From Lentzea californiensis (GTDB taxonomy: Bacteria; Actinomycetota; Actinomycetes; Mycobacteriales; Pseudonocardiaceae), in contig NZ_JANBBE010000008.1 of NCBI RefSeq assembly GCF_024648825.1, forward strand, positions 372,001 to 436,000: a DNA stretch of 64,000 nucleotides, given 5' to 3'. The notes under the pieces were generated by a model. That model saw only the letters and a program-made list of their open reading frames with translations. It did no database searches and was not told the origin of the DNA. A program made the translations under genes and the position numbers. Positions 7,550-16,657 of this stretch are shown here, one piece after another; within the stretch, counting starts at the first letter, position 1, and each line of letters begins with the position of its first letter.

Positions 7550-8788
7550 CTACGCCGATGCGCGGTGCCAGGCCACGGCCTGCGCGTCGGTGAGCAGCGC
7601 GACCTGGTCGATGACGACACGAAGCCTTGCGGCGTAAGAGGAAGCAGCCGCGAACACCGGGCGGAACGCGGGGTCGAGCAACGTCGGGCGCTCCATCAGG
7701 CGGCCGGCGAGGCCGGTGATCAGGTCGCGTTGCTCCGCCTGCATGGCCAGGCGCGCCGGGTCGCTCATCACGTACCGGACGGCCATCGCCTTGAGCAGCG
7801 CCACCTCCGCCGCGACCTGCGTCGGGACCTCCAGCGAGGCGTTGTACCTCGTCAGCGCCCCGTCGCCATGCACGGCACGGGTCGCGGTGACGGCGGCGGA
7901 GGCGAAGCGGCCGACCAGTTCGCTGGTGAGGTTCTTCAACGCCACCTGCGCGCCCAGCGAGCCGTCGTACTCGCGGTCGGTCCAGTACGCGATCACCGGT
8001 AGCTTCAGCAGTTCCTCGGCGGTGGCCTCGAGCGTCGCGACGGACTCGTCGGAGAACGTCTTCGCGGCGAGCGACGCGATGGCACCGCGTTCGTCGGGAC
8101 GGGCCAGCGCGCCGAGGCTGATGCGGTGGGCCAGCACGCCGTCCTCGACGTCGTGGACGGAGTACGCCACGTCGTCGGACCAGTCCATGACCTGTGCCTC
8201 GATGCACCGCTCACGGTCCGGTGCGCCCGCACGCATCCACTCGAACACTTCGAGGTCGTCGTCGTACACGCCGAACTTCACGGTGCCGGGCGTGCGCTTC
8301 CACGGGTACTTCGTGGACGCGTCGAGCACGGCGCGCGTGAGGTTCAGGCCGTGCGCGGTCTTCGGTTCGAGGCGCGCGAGGATGCGGAACGTCTGCGCGT
8401 TGCCCTCGAAGCCACCGCACGGGCCCGCGAGCTCGTTCAGCGCCCTCTCGCCGTTGTGGCCGAACGGCGGATGCCCGATGTCGTGCGCGAGACCGGCCGT
8501 GTCGACGATGTCGGGATCGCAGCCCAGTTCCTCACCGATGCCGCGGCCGATCTGCGCGACCTCCAGCGAGTGCGTGAGGCGCGTGCGCGGCACACCGGTG
8601 ACCTCGGAGCCCTCACCGGGGCCGACGACCTGGGTCTTGCCGGCGAGCCTGCGCAACGCGGCGGAGTGCAGCACACGGGCCCGGTCACGGGAGAACGGCG
8701 TGCGCGTGTCGGTGCGGGCACCCGGCAGCGCTGCGCTCTTGGGCTCTTCGGGGAGCATGCGCTCCGTGTCGTGGCCGGTGTATCCCAT
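7550..8788 (-). CDS. dgt: Deoxyguanosinetriphosphate triphosphohydrolase-like protein
   Basis: 412 residues. HD-superfamily dNTPase that hydrolyses dNTPs to nucleoside and triphosphate, helping set the dNTP pool. Seen: [17 protein letters not shown], the metal-binding H-HD-D system beginning [14 protein letters not shown] and [14 protein letters not shown] (about residues 100-112), and [15 protein letters not shown]. It overlaps the ydcF-like gene by one base (TGATG). In M. tuberculosis dgt sits next to dnaG; here a 7-kb insertion separates them. Confidence 0.93.
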   Translation of the reverse strand: MGYTGHDTERMLPEEPKSAALPGARTDTRTPFSRDRARVLHSAALRRLAGKTQVVGPGEGSEVTGVPRTRLTHSLEVAQIGRGIGEELGCDPDIVDTAGLAHDIGHPPFGHNGERALNELAGPCGGFEGNAQTFRILARLEPKTAHGLNLTRAVLDASTKYPWKRTPGTVKFGVYDDDLEVFEWMRAGAPDRERCIEAQVMDWSDDVAYSVHDVEDGVLAHRISLGALARPDERGAIASLAAKTFSDESVATLEATAEELLKLPVIAYWTDREYDGSLGAQVALKNLTSELVGRFASAAVTATRAVHGDGALTRYNASLEVPTQVAAEVALLKAMAVRYVMSDPARLAMQAEQRDLITGLAGRLMERPTLLDPAFRPVFAAASSYAARLRVVIDQVALLTDAQAVAWHRASA

Positions 8789-9462
8789 CAGCCGATTTTA
8801 GGGAGCTTGAGCTCGTCGAACACGCCGGCGTGCGCCTTCATCAGGCGGTAGTAGAGCAAGGCTCCGGTCTCGCGCTTGATGTAGAACCACTGCGTCCCGC
8901 GCGTCTGCACGTTCGGGCCGCTTCGGGTCGGGGACGTCCACGCCTGCAGACCGGCGTCCTCCGCCATCGTGCGGGCGCGCAGCGAGTGCCACGGATCGCT
9001 GACGATCACGGCCGTCTTCAGGTCGCGTTCCCTCGCGACCGACGCGACGGCCCGCAGCGACCCGAGCGTGTCCGCGCCCTCGCCGACCTGCAGCACCCTG
9101 TCCTCCGGCACACCGCGCTTGACCAGCCACAACTTGCCGACCTGGCCCTCGGTGAAGTTGTCACCGGGCTGACGGCCGCCGGTCGTGGCGATGTAGCTGA
9201 CCACGCCCTCCTCGTAGAGCCCGAGCGCGTGCTCCAGGCGTGCCGCGAGCACGTCGGACGGGACGCCGTTGTACTGCGCGGCGCCGAGGACGATCGCCAT
9301 GTCGGCCTTCGTCCAGTCGTCCACGCGCGCGACCTGCCAGACGCGGAACGCCGTGCCACCGCCCACGAGCATGCCGATGACCAGCGCCCCGAAAACGAGG
9401 CGCAACACGATTCGGCGAATCCTGGCGAGTGGTTTCAGCGGCGTGGTTCGCACACCACGCAT
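8788..9462 (-). CDS. YdcF/SanA-like DUF218 membrane-anchored protein
   Basis: 224 residues. One N-terminal membrane segment (about residues 18-38) is followed by the DUF218 domain: [60 protein letters not shown]. Family members such as E. coli SanA and YdcF are linked to envelope integrity and some bind SAM, but biochemical roles are poorly defined. ATG 9462 is chosen because the preceding in-frame sequence lacks conservation. Its stop overlaps the dgt start, so the two are translationally coupled. Confidence 0.85.
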   Translation of the reverse strand: MRGVRTTPLKPLARIRRIVLRLVFGALVIGMLVGGGTAFRVWQVARVDDWTKADMAIVLGAAQYNGVPSDVLAARLEHALGLYEEGVVSYIATTGGRQPGDNFTEGQVGKLWLVKRGVPEDRVLQVGEGADTLGSLRAVASVARERDLKTAVIVSDPWHSLRARTMAEDAGLQAWTSPTRSGPNVQTRGTQWFYIKRETGALLYYRLMKAHAGVFDELKLPKIG

Positions 9463-9513
9463 GCTCCCAGACCGCACGGGTGTCGCGTTGACGCCCCTGC
9501 GAGGATCATCGTC

Positions 9514-10245
9514 ATGCCTGCTGAGCAGCCCACCATCCTCGCGACGTCCGGAGGTCTGCGCTCCGGCAGCAGGACCTTCCTCGAGTTCAACAAGTTGATT
9601 CACTTCGCCCTGGACCTGTCCGGCGTGGACGGCCGCACACCGCGCCTGTGCCACGTCGGCACCGCCGGGGGCGACCAGCGGGCCATGAACGCGAACATGG
9701 CGGAGGCGGGCCGGGTCGCGGGCGTCGACGTGTCGGTGCTGAACCTCTTCACGATGCCGCCGACCGACGACCTCGAGGACTACGTGCTGTCCCACGACGT
9801 CATCTGGGTGGGCGGTGGCTCGGTGGCGAACCTGCTCGCGGTGTGGGAGGTGCACGGGCTGGGCGCTGTCTTCCGCACGGCGTGGGAGGCCGGCGTGGTG
9901 CTCAGCGGCGTCTCGGCGGGCTCGATCTGCTGGCACGCGGGCGGCGCCACGGACTCGTTCGGCCCGGACCTCCGGATCGTGACGAACGGCCTGGGCTTCC
10001 TGCCCTACGGCAACGGCGTGCACTACGACTCGGAGGAGCAGCGCCGCCCGAAGATCCACGCGGCGGTGGCCGCCGGAGTGCTGCCGAAGACGTACTGCAC
10101 CGACGACGGCGCCGGTCTGCTCTACCGCGGCACCGAACTCGTCGAGGCGGTGACGGAACGGCCGGGTTCCGGCGCATACGTGGTGGTCAGGGACGATTCT
10201 TCAGGAACCGCACAGGAGGAAAAGCTCGACACCCGGCTCCTGTGA
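9514..10245 (+). CDS. Peptidase E-like (family S51) serine hydrolase
   Basis: 243 residues. Family S51 includes PepE (Asp-X dipeptidase) and cyanophycinase. Seen: LCHVGTAGGD, VIWVGGGSVANLLAVW (about residues 90-105) and the nucleophile elbow SGVSAGSICWHAGG (about 131-144, nucleophile the Ser of SAGS). Actinomycete members of this type are usually annotated peptidase E. Soluble, no signal. Followed by the secreted beta-lactamase-fold gene 16 bases downstream, so probably co-transcribed. The actual substrate is unproven. Confidence 0.85.
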   Translation: MPAEQPTILATSGGLRSGSRTFLEFNKLIHFALDLSGVDGRTPRLCHVGTAGGDQRAMNANMAEAGRVAGVDVSVLNLFTMPPTDDLEDYVLSHDVIWVGGGSVANLLAVWEVHGLGAVFRTAWEAGVVLSGVSAGSICWHAGGATDSFGPDLRIVTNGLGFLPYGNGVHYDSEEQRRPKIHAAVAAGVLPKTYCTDDGAGLLYRGTELVEAVTERPGSGAYVVVRDDSSGTAQEEKLDTRLL

Positions 10246-10261
10246 GGCGGAACTTGGAAGT

Positions 10262-11134
10262 GTGCGCTGGGCCCTGATCCTCTTCCTCGTGGCGGCCGTG
10301 TTCGCCATCCCGGAGGCGTCGCCGTGCCTGGCGCACGGGAAGCCTTCCGCTGACATCTCGCGCGGTCCTGACGTGCTGGACACCGGCGACGGATCACTGG
10401 ATCCCGGAGACGCCGGCATGTCGGACACCGGCCAGTCCTCGGCGATGTCCGACATATCAGCCACTGACATGTCGGATGTCGCCGCTGCGGGCGGTGTGTC
10501 CGGCGTCGGCGTCGCGGTGCTGGACCTCCAGACGGACCAGGCGGTCTCGGAGCAGGGCGACAAGCCGTTCTACTCGGCGTCGCTGTCGAAGCTGATCCTC
10601 GCCGTGGACGCGTTGCAGCAGCAGCTCTCCGACGAGGACCAGGACCTGATCCGCCGCGCGTTGAGCGCGAGCGACGACAACGCCATGGACGTGCTGTGGA
10701 CGAGGTTCGACGGCGTGGACGCCATCGGCCGCGTCGCCGCCGCAGCGGGCCTCACCGGCACGCACGCGCCGGACGACCCGTCGCAGTGGGGAGAGGTCGT
10801 CATCACCGCGAACGACATGGTGCGGCTCTACCAATACATCCTCGGCTCGCCGGCGCGTGACGCGGTCGTCGCGGCCCTGTCGTCCGCCCCCACCACCGCC
10901 GCCGACGGCTTCGACCAGGCGTTCGGCCTGCTCGGTGTCACCGGCGTCTACGCCAAGCAGGGCTGGATGTACTACCTGCCGAGCGACGTCTACCTGCACA
11001 GCGCGGGTGTGCTCGACGGCCGCTACGCCGTCGCCGTGCTCACCACGAACCCGACCGGTTCCTGGACCACGGCCAGGGAGTCGATCAACGCCGTCACGTC
11101 GGCAGTCCTCGCGAAGCTGGGCGTCAACGGCTGA
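10262..11134 (+). CDS. Secreted serine hydrolase of the class A beta-lactamase fold
   Basis: 290 residues with an N-terminal signal peptide (about 1-25) and a Ser/Asp/Met-rich low-complexity segment (about 30-78), then a beta-lactamase/DD-peptidase-like domain. Motifs: SLSK (SxxK, Ser107-Lys110), S-D-D-N at about 134-137 in place of SDN, and KQG at about 231 in the KTG position. No Glu166-type motif stands out, so true beta-lactamase activity is doubtful. Envelope or D,D-peptidase-like roles are alternatives. GTG start. Its 3' end overlaps the convergent membrane protein gene by 11 bases. Confidence 0.75.
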   Translation: MRWALILFLVAAVFAIPEASPCLAHGKPSADISRGPDVLDTGDGSLDPGDAGMSDTGQSSAMSDISATDMSDVAAAGGVSGVGVAVLDLQTDQAVSEQGDKPFYSASLSKLILAVDALQQQLSDEDQDLIRRALSASDDNAMDVLWTRFDGVDAIGRVAAAAGLTGTHAPDDPSQWGEVVITANDMVRLYQYILGSPARDAVVAALSSAPTTAADGFDQAFGLLGVTGVYAKQGWMYYLPSDVYLHSAGVLDGRYAVAVLTTNPTGSWTTARESINAVTSAVLAKLGVNG

Positions 11135-11969
11135 CCCTTCTGGCCGGACGCTCCCGCCACGGCCGGTCCCACTCGCCGGTGAACTCGCGCATCACGAGGA
11201 TCGCGATCACGAGCAGCACCACCGCACCGAAGACCAGCGCACCGAACAACGCCCCCGCGACGCCGGCGCCGGAGGAGAACTCGGAGACGGCGAACCCGGA
11301 AGCGGCGAGGACGATGACGTAGTTGCCGACGTTGCGGCGCCGTGCGGAGTAGACGTCCGTCACCCGCGCCAGACTCACCCCGAGCACGACGGGCGTGAGC
11401 GTCACCAGCAGACCGACGACCAGCAGCGCCGGCCGGTACAGCGGCATCACGAGCGCCACCGTCATCGCGGACACCGCCAAGGCGAGCCCCACCGTGACGA
11501 GCACGGTCCCGAGCACCCTGATCCGCTGCAACGGAACCCCGGCACCGGATTCCGGCACGAGCGGCCCGAAGGCCTCGACGACGGCCTTGTGCACGGCGTA
11601 GCTCCGCCACACGACCAATGCGAGCGCACCGAGCGCCGGCACCGAGAGCACTAGCAGGACCACGACCGCGAAGTCCCCAGGCCTCCCCACCGGCTCGGCG
11701 CTGAACGCGAACCCGTAGAACAGGTAGAAGACCGCCATCGCGGTGCCCTCCAGCACCACGAACACGTGCCGCAACCGAGCCGCCGACTCCCCGTCGGTGA
11801 CCCGCATCGCCACCACGCCGCCCGCCACCGCGCACAGGCACACCAGCCCGCCGCTCACGGCCGTGGCCAGGAGCACCTGCGGGTTCCCCACCTCGGTCAG
11901 CGCCGAGAACCCCACCACCCAGGCGAGCAGCACCGCCCCCGCCACAGCCTGCCCGCGTTCTCCCGTCAT
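11124..11969 (-). CDS. Polytopic membrane protein of unknown function
   Basis: 281 residues with about seven or eight hydrophobic segments (roughly 8-25, 32-55, 65-90, 98-120, 152-175, 180-202, 215-240, 242-262) and a basic C-terminal tail. I do not recognise a family and see no catalytic or transport motif. High third-position GC and a clean ATG start support coding. Convergent with the serine hydrolase, overlapping by 11 bases. Confidence 0.7.
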   Translation of the reverse strand: MTGERGQAVAGAVLLAWVVGFSALTEVGNPQVLLATAVSGGLVCLCAVAGGVVAMRVTDGESAARLRHVFVVLEGTAMAVFYLFYGFAFSAEPVGRPGDFAVVVLLVLSVPALGALALVVWRSYAVHKAVVEAFGPLVPESGAGVPLQRIRVLGTVLVTVGLALAVSAMTVALVMPLYRPALLVVGLLVTLTPVVLGVSLARVTDVYSARRRNVGNYVIVLAASGFAVSEFSSGAGVAGALFGALVFGAVVLLVIAILVMREFTGEWDRPWRERPARRVSR

Positions 11970-12252
11970 GTCATGGACACGCGGGAACGTCCCATGATGT
12001 TGCTCGCGGAGCGAAACCCGCGATCACGGGATGAACGTCTCCGGGGCCAGCCGCGTCAGGTCCGGCACCTGGACCACGCCCACACACACGGCCGCACAAC
12101 GGAGTGTCACGAGGAGACCCAGGCCGGACACGCCTCCGACCACCGCGGCCGCACCGCCCCACCGAGCAGCGAAACCCCTATCCGCGTCAACCTCTGCGCA
12201 CCCAAGCCATCAGCACGCACAACCGCGCCGTTCTGTTGCCTCGGAACAGCAA
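11970..12252. other. Gene-poor stretch with a possible small membrane-protein remnant
   Basis: No confident gene. On the minus strand 12024-12143 can encode about 39 residues from a GTG (VVGGVSGLGLLVTL ... ending ETFIP) that look membrane-embedded and codon-biased like real genes. The same frame is open further upstream to about 12210 without a start codon. An ATG at about 12211 in the neighbouring frame (MAWVRRG) would join it after a 1-base shift, so this may be a frameshifted small gene. Confidence 0.3.
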
Positions 12253-12280
12253 CGGGCCCGGCGGAGAACCACCGGGCCCG
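12253..12280 (-). terminator. Probable terminator hairpin downstream of glyS
   Basis: Perfect 9-bp inverted repeat CGGGCCCGG (12253-12261) and CCGGGCCCG (12272-12280) with a 10-base loop, 14 bases beyond the glyS stop. There is no T-run, which is usual for actinobacterial terminators. Confidence 0.6.
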
Positions 12281-12293
12281 AAAACCGTGAGAA

Positions 12294-13691
12294 CTAGCAG
12301 CCGACGAGACGCGCCGCGAGGTACGACTCCAGCTGGTCCATCGCCACGCGCTCCTGCGACATCGTGTCGCGCTCCCGCACCGTCACGGCGAGGTCGGTGA
12401 GCGTGTCGAAGTCGACCGTCACGCAGAACGGCGTGCCGATCTCGTCCTGGCGGCGGTAGCGGCGGCCGATGGCGCCGGCGTCGTCGAAGTCGACGTTCCA
12501 GTTGCGGCGCAGGGCCGTCGCGAGGTCGCGGGCCTTGGGCGACAGGTCGGCGTTGCGCGACAGCGGCAGCACCGCGACCTTGACCGGCGCGAGGCGGCGG
12601 TCGAGCTTCAGCACGACGCGCTTGTCGACGCCGCCCTTGGCGTTCGGCGCCTCGTCCTCGGAGTAGGCCTCCAGCAGGAACGCCATCATCGGGCGGCCGA
12701 CGCCGGCCGCCGGTTCGATGACGAACGGCTTGAAGCGCGAGTTCGTGGCCTGGTCGAAGTACGACAGGTCGACACCCGAGTGGTTCGAGTGCGTCGTGAG
12801 GTCGAAGTCGGTGCGGTTCGCGATGCCCTCGAGCTCACCCCACTCCTGGCCGCCGAACTGGAAGCGGTACTCGACGTCGACCGTCCGCTTCGAGTAGTGC
12901 GACAGCTTTTCCTGCGGGTGCTCGTAGTGGCGCAGGTTCTCCTTGGAGATGCCCAGATCCGTGTACCAGCGGGTGCGCTCGTCGATCCAGTACTGGTGCC
13001 ATTCCTCGTCCGTGCCGGGCTCGACGAAGAACTCCATCTCCATCTGCTCGAACTCGCGGGTGCGGAAGATGAAGTTGCCCGGCGTGATCTCGTTGCGGAA
13101 CGACTTGCCGATCTGGCCGATGCCGAACGGCGGCTTCTTGCGCGACGTCGTCTGCACGTTCAGGAAGTTCGTGAAGATGCCCTGCGCGGTCTCCGGGCGC
13201 AGGTAGTGCAGGCCCTCTTCGGTCTCGATCGGACCGAGGTGCGTCTTGAGCAGGCCGTTGAACATCTTCGGCTCGGTGTAGGTGCCACGCACGCCGCAGT
13301 TGGGGCACGGCACGTCGGAGACGTCGCCCTCGGCGACCTCCTTGCCGGTGCGCTCCGCGTACTCCTCCGACAGGGCGTCCGCGCGGAACCGCTTGTGGCA
13401 CGACTCGCACTCGACGAGCGGGTCGACGAACGCCTCGACGTGACCGGAGGCGACCCACACGTCACGCGGCAGGATCACCGACGAGTCCAGGCCGACGACG
13501 TCTTCACGGCCGCGGACCATGAAGTTCCACCACTGCCGCTTGATGTTGTCCTTGAGCTCCACGCCGAGAGGCCCGTAGTCCCATGCCGAGCGGGTACCGC
13601 CGTAGATCTCCCCGCACGGGTAGACGAACCCCCTGCGCTTGCAGAGGCTGACAACGGTCTCGATGCGATCGGCGGGCAAGGGGAACTCCAT
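12294..13691 (-). CDS. glyS: Glycyl-tRNA synthetase (homodimeric, class II)
   Basis: 465 residues, the alpha2 type used by actinobacteria. It charges tRNA-Gly. Visible are class II motif 1 (about 60-75), the zinc-type insertion CESCHKRF ... CPNCG, motif 2 ([21 protein letters not shown], about 200-220), the GVDLSYFD glycine pocket and motif 3 ([14 protein letters not shown]), followed by the anticodon-binding domain (about 365-465). Next to smtB-zur as in M. tuberculosis Rv2357c-Rv2359. The 81-base upstream gap is too short for a T-box. Confidence 0.97.
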   Translation of the reverse strand: MEFPLPADRIETVVSLCKRRGFVYPCGEIYGGTRSAWDYGPLGVELKDNIKRQWWNFMVRGREDVVGLDSSVILPRDVWVASGHVEAFVDPLVECESCHKRFRADALSEEYAERTGKEVAEGDVSDVPCPNCGVRGTYTEPKMFNGLLKTHLGPIETEEGLHYLRPETAQGIFTNFLNVQTTSRKKPPFGIGQIGKSFRNEITPGNFIFRTREFEQMEMEFFVEPGTDEEWHQYWIDERTRWYTDLGISKENLRHYEHPQEKLSHYSKRTVDVEYRFQFGGQEWGELEGIANRTDFDLTTHSNHSGVDLSYFDQATNSRFKPFVIEPAAGVGRPMMAFLLEAYSEDEAPNAKGGVDKRVVLKLDRRLAPVKVAVLPLSRNADLSPKARDLATALRRNWNVDFDDAGAIGRRYRRQDEIGTPFCVTVDFDTLTDLAVTVRERDTMSQERVAMDQLESYLAARLVGC

Positions 13692-13760
13692 CGGGGGAAT
13701 GAGATTCGGGGGCTCAAGCCTAGCCCGTCACGTCACGCCCCGAACGGGCGACCGGAGCCT

Positions 13761-13766
13761 TACCCT
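13761..13766 (+). promoter_or_regulatory. Probable -10 element (TACCCT) of a leaderless transcript
   Basis: TACCCT fits TANNNT and lies exactly 6 bases before the ATG at 13773, which would put +1 on the start codon. The spacer GCAGGA also resembles a weak Shine-Dalgarno sequence, so either mode of initiation is possible. Confidence 0.45.
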
Positions 13767-13772
13767 GCAGGA

Positions 13773-14450
13773 ATGGAAGACCGGCTGCGAGAGCTGTGGG
13801 ACTTCGCCGACCTGGACGGCACCGAGGCGAGGTTCCGCGCGTTCCTGGGCGACGTGGAGACCGACGACGAGCGGGCGGAGGTGCTGACCCAGCTCGCCCG
13901 CGTCGAGGGCCTGAGGGAGAACTTCGACGCAGGTCACGCTCTGGTCGACGAGGCGGAGGTGCTGGTCGCCCCCGACTCGACGGGCCGGGTGCGCGCCCTG
14001 CTCGAACGCGGCAGGCTGCACCGCTCCGCCGGCGACCCGGAGGCGGCGCAACCGCTGTTCGTGGCGGCGTTCATCCTCGCCAAGACGCGTGGTGACCTGT
14101 CGCTCGCGGTCGACGCCGCGCACATGGCGTCGCTGGTCGACGACCCGGAGAAGTGGACCAAGCAGGGCATCGAGCTGGTCGTGGCCAACCCCGGGCTGGT
14201 GCGCTGGCTCGGCCCGCTGCACAACAACCTCGGCTGGTTCTACTTCGAGAACGGCCGCTACGACGAGGCGCTCGAGGCGTTCGAGAAGACGCCGGAGGCG
14301 TACGCGGAGAGCGGCAAGGCCAAGACGCTGCACGCGCTGGGCCGGCCCGCGGAGGCGGCCGAGGCCGCGCGCAGGGCGTTGGACCTGCTCCCCCACGACT
14401 CGCAGGAGGAGTGGGTCGAGGAGATGGAAGCTATCGCCGAGGGTTCGTAG
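13773..14450 (+). CDS. Tetratricopeptide-repeat protein
   Basis: 225 residues made of helical pairs. TPR-like units include LLERGRLHRSAGDPEAAQPLF (about 70-90) and LHNNLGWFYFENGRYDEALEAF (about 148-170), with a final ALGRPAEAAEAARRALDLL. No catalytic domain; a soluble scaffold or protein-interaction role is expected. It is divergent from glyS and overlaps the convergent monooxygenase-like gene by 20 bases. Confidence 0.85.
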   Translation: MEDRLRELWDFADLDGTEARFRAFLGDVETDDERAEVLTQLARVEGLRENFDAGHALVDEAEVLVAPDSTGRVRALLERGRLHRSAGDPEAAQPLFVAAFILAKTRGDLSLAVDAAHMASLVDDPEKWTKQGIELVVANPGLVRWLGPLHNNLGWFYFENGRYDEALEAFEKTPEAYAESGKAKTLHALGRPAEAAEAARRALDLLPHDSQEEWVEEMEAIAEGS

Positions 14451-14808
14451 GGCCCGCAGCCTCGCCGAGACGCACCGTGAACGCGTCCTCGGCGAGCACG
14501 CTCGTGTGCGTCTCGACCTCGCCATCGGTGCTGGTCAGCGCCGGCTCGTACATGGCGGGTTCGTCTGTGAGCGCCTCGGACAACAGCGGGATGACGTGTT
14601 CGCGCACCGGGAACGGCGACATCGCGCGCCGGTAAGCCACCACGGACTCGAACTCGACGGTCAGCACCCAGCGGTCGTCCTCGTCGGTCGACCGCGCCAG
14701 CGTGCCCTTGTGACATCCCGGCTGAGCGGTCAGCAGCTTCAACGCCTCTTCGACGCGCACGGTGAACGTCTCGGGGTCGGACACGCGGAATCGGCACACC
14801 AGCAGCAC
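14431..14808 (-). CDS. Antibiotic biosynthesis monooxygenase (ABM/YgiN)-like protein
   Basis: 125 residues of the small dimeric ferredoxin-like ABM fold. It begins VLLVCRFRVSDPETFTVRVEEAL, contains LLTAQPGCHKGTLARSTDED and a conserved FESVVAYRRAMSPFPVREHV helix. Members range from quinol monooxygenases to heme-degrading enzymes and binding proteins, so the reaction is unknown. GTG 14808 is chosen because it leaves 17 bases to the divergent gene at 14826 and removes a non-conserved extension. Confidence 0.75.
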   Translation of the reverse strand: MLLVCRFRVSDPETFTVRVEEALKLLTAQPGCHKGTLARSTDEDDRWVLTVEFESVVAYRRAMSPFPVREHVIPLLSEALTDEPAMYEPALTSTDGEVETHTSVLAEDAFTVRLGEAAGPTNPRR

Positions 14809-14825
14809 GGTGCAAGGATGGCACG

Positions 14826-15104
14826 GTGACCTCCAAGCGCCCTCTCCTGCCCGGCGACGGCCCACTCGCGCGTGTGCGCCCCGTCGTTGCGTTCGTGCTC
14901 GTGCTCGGTCTGTTCGTCACCGGCGTTCTGGTGGGCGGCACCCTCGGCGCGGTGCTGCTCGGTGTGCTGATCGTGGGCGCCGCGGTGCTCCTGGCCGCCA
15001 CCTGGAAGGTTCTTTCCCCAGCTCACCGCACATTGCGCGTGGTGGTCCTGCTGGTACTGCTCGTCATCACCGTAGAATTGGTTGTGAAAATCCCTACCAG
15101 GTGA
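14826..15104 (+). CDS. Small membrane protein (DUF6703-like)
   Basis: 92 residues with three hydrophobic segments (about 18-37, 39-57, 67-87) and the spacer KVLSPAHRTLRVV. It resembles the DUF6703 proteins found beside smtB-zur or glyS in actinobacteria; function unknown. GTG start; AAGGAT lies 6 bases upstream as a possible leaderless -10. Ends 11 bases before smtB, so probably co-transcribed with the metal regulators. Confidence 0.7.
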   Translation: MTSKRPLLPGDGPLARVRPVVAFVLVLGLFVTGVLVGGTLGAVLLGVLIVGAAVLLAATWKVLSPAHRTLRVVVLLVLLVITVELVVKIPTR

Positions 15105-15115
15105 GGTGCGCCGCC

Positions 15116-15466
15116 ATGACCGTTCAACTGCACGGCGAGCACTCCCCCGAACGCGAGGCCCCGGCGCCCGCGGCACCCCGCCCCGCGCACACCCTCGCCG
15201 AGGCCGGCGACCTGCTGCGCGCACTGGCTGCCCCGGTCCGCATCGCCATCGTTCTGCAGCTGCGGGAACACGACCGCTGCGTGCACGAACTGGTCGAGGC
15301 GCTGGGAGTCGCGCAGCCGCTGATCAGCCAGCACCTGCGCGTGCTGAAGTCGGCGGGCGTGGTGCACGGAGAAAGGCACGGCCGCGAGGTCGTGTACCGA
15401 TTGGTGGACGAACATCTGGCGCACATCGTGGTGGACGCTGTGACGCACGTCGAGGAGAAGTTGTGA
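15116..15466 (+). CDS. smtB: ArsR/SmtB-family metal-sensing repressor
   Basis: 116 residues. Winged-helix region at about 30-105: LLRALAAPVRIAIVLQLREHDRCVHELVEAL, recognition helix QPLISQHLRVLKSAGVV, wing GREVVYRL. C-terminal helix 5 has DEHLAHIVVDAVTHVEE, whose Asp/His residues match the alpha-5 zinc site of SmtB proteins. In M. tuberculosis the orthologous smtB is co-transcribed with zur and senses high zinc. The GTGA overlap with zur supports the same arrangement here. Confidence 0.9.
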   Translation: MTVQLHGEHSPEREAPAPAAPRPAHTLAEAGDLLRALAAPVRIAIVLQLREHDRCVHELVEALGVAQPLISQHLRVLKSAGVVHGERHGREVVYRLVDEHLAHIVVDAVTHVEEKL

Positions 15467-15861
15467 CCGGACTGAGGTCCACCAAGCAGCGCACCGCGGT
15501 GTCGAACCTGCTCGACCAGCTCGACGACTTCCGCAGCGCCCAGGAACTGCACGAGGAACTGCGCCGCCGCGGCGAGGGCATCGGCCTGACCACGGTCTAC
15601 CGCACCCTGCAGTCCCTCGCGGACGCGGGCCAGGTCGACGTCCTGCGCACCGACTCGGGCGAGGCGATCTACCGCCGTTGCTCGGCGCACCACCACCATC
15701 ACCTCGTGTGCCGCCACTGCGGCCGCACGGTCGAGGTGGAGGGTCCCGCCGTGGAGAAGTGGGCGGACCGGGTGGCGGCCGAGAACGGCTTCTCCGAGGT
15801 CAGCCACACCGTCGAGATCTTCGGGACGTGCGCGGACTGCACGGCGAAGGGCCTCAAGTAG
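15463..15861 (+). CDS. zur: Zinc-uptake regulator Zur (Fur family)
   Basis: 132 residues. Represses zinc acquisition genes when zinc is replete. The N-terminal winged helix (about 5-75) includes GIGLTTVYRTLQSLADAGQVD. The regulatory zinc site region is HHHHHLVCRHCG (about 82-93), and the structural site uses CRHC and CADC (about 125-128). GTG start overlaps the smtB stop by 4 bases. It converges on a TIGR03943/permease pair across a strong hairpin. Confidence 0.93.
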   Translation: MTGLRSTKQRTAVSNLLDQLDDFRSAQELHEELRRRGEGIGLTTVYRTLQSLADAGQVDVLRTDSGEAIYRRCSAHHHHHLVCRHCGRTVEVEGPAVEKWADRVAAENGFSEVSHTVEIFGTCADCTAKGLK

Positions 15862-15886
15862 TCCGACAGCCACCTCGCTGCTTACC

Positions 15887-15937
15887 GCACGCGGGGCCCT
15901 TTCGTACCGACATGCGGTACGAAAGGGCCCCGCGTGC
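15887..15937. terminator. Bidirectional terminator, perfect 23-bp stem
   Basis: Arms 15887-15909 and 15915-15937 are perfect inverse complements (GCACGCGGGGCCC ... ) around a 5-base loop. It lies between the convergent zur and TIGR03943 genes. The stem includes TTTCGTACC/GGTACGAAA, so either direction ends in a short T-rich or A-rich segment. Confidence 0.8.
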
Positions 15938-15952
15938 CGGATTTGAGCCGAG

Positions 15953-16657
15953 CTAGGACTCGTAGGGCTCGACGGGCTCGGCCACGGGCGTGAACGACTC
16001 GACGGTGAAGCTCGGCACCCACGAGTTCTTCTCGGAGGCCGACTTCGGCACGACCTGCCCGGTCACCTCGACCCACTGCTCGTCGGGCAGCGCGGGCACG
16101 TCCCCGGTCACCCGCACCTTCAACGGCCGGGCGTCGGCGGCACAGCACGAGATCGCGAGCCGCGCGACGAACGTGTCGCCCTCCGCGCGCAGCAGGAACC
16201 CGGTCAGCTTCACCCGGCGCCCGTCCAGCGTCCCGGACTCGTCCCACGCCGTGCGCGTGACGAACTCCGTCATGGACAGCGGGATCACGTCGCCGGACGG
16301 CAGTTCGCCCAGCAGGTTGCGGGAGCGCTGCGTCTGGTTCGTGTCGGCGGCCGAGTTCACGACATCGCCGCCGAGGGCCGGGGGCGAGATCAGGAACACC
16401 GCCAGCACCGGCAGCAGCATCAGCCACGTCGAGCGCGACGAGTGCGAGTGCTCGTGGTCGTCCTCGGAGACGGCCTTGCCGCGGCGGATGTCCTGGACGA
16501 TCGCGAAGAGCGCCAGGCCGATCATGATCACGCCGGCCGCGATCAGCAGTGGCAGCAGGCTCTTCTGCACGTACCGGAGGTACAGGCCCGAGAAGCTGAT
16601 CTTCAGCAGCGCGCCGCCGAGCAGGACCAGCAGGATGTTCTGGGTTTCCCGTCTCAC
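15953..16657 (-). CDS. TIGR03943/DUF1980 family membrane protein
   Basis: 234 residues. Two N-terminal membrane segments (about 6-22 and 33-53), a His-rich acidic loop (DDHEHSHSS, about 66-74), a third segment (about 76-95) and an extracytoplasmic domain with AISCCAADARPL and a WVPSF motif near the end. The family is almost always encoded beside the permease seen upstream and is thought to be its partner. GTG start overlaps the permease stop by 4 bases. Metal transport is suspected from the His-rich loop and the Zur neighbour, but is not proven. Confidence 0.85.
   Translation of the reverse strand: MRRETQNILLVLLGGALLKISFSGLYLRYVQKSLLPLLIAAGVIMIGLALFAIVQDIRRGKAVSEDDHEHSHSSRSTWLMLLPVLAVFLISPPALGGDVVNSAADTNQTQRSRNLLGELPSGDVIPLSMTEFVTRTAWDESGTLDGRRVKLTGFLLRAEGDTFVARLAISCCAADARPLKVRVTGDVPALPDEQWVEVTGQVVPKSASEKNSWVPSFTVESFTPVAEPVEPYES

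Noticed and set aside
8788-10059. A long N-terminal extension of the DUF218 protein
   Set aside because: The extension is antisense to the well-supported peptidase E-like gene and lacks homology-like features; ATG 9462 precedes the membrane anchor.
13692-13772. T-box leader before glyS
   Set aside because: Only 81 bases to the divergent TPR gene and no T-box motif; too short for the element.
15083-15115. AT-rich patch GTTGTGAAAATCCC upstream of smtB as a Zur or SmtB box
   Set aside because: It is not palindromic, lies inside the end of the preceding coding sequence, and does not match a known Zur site well enough.
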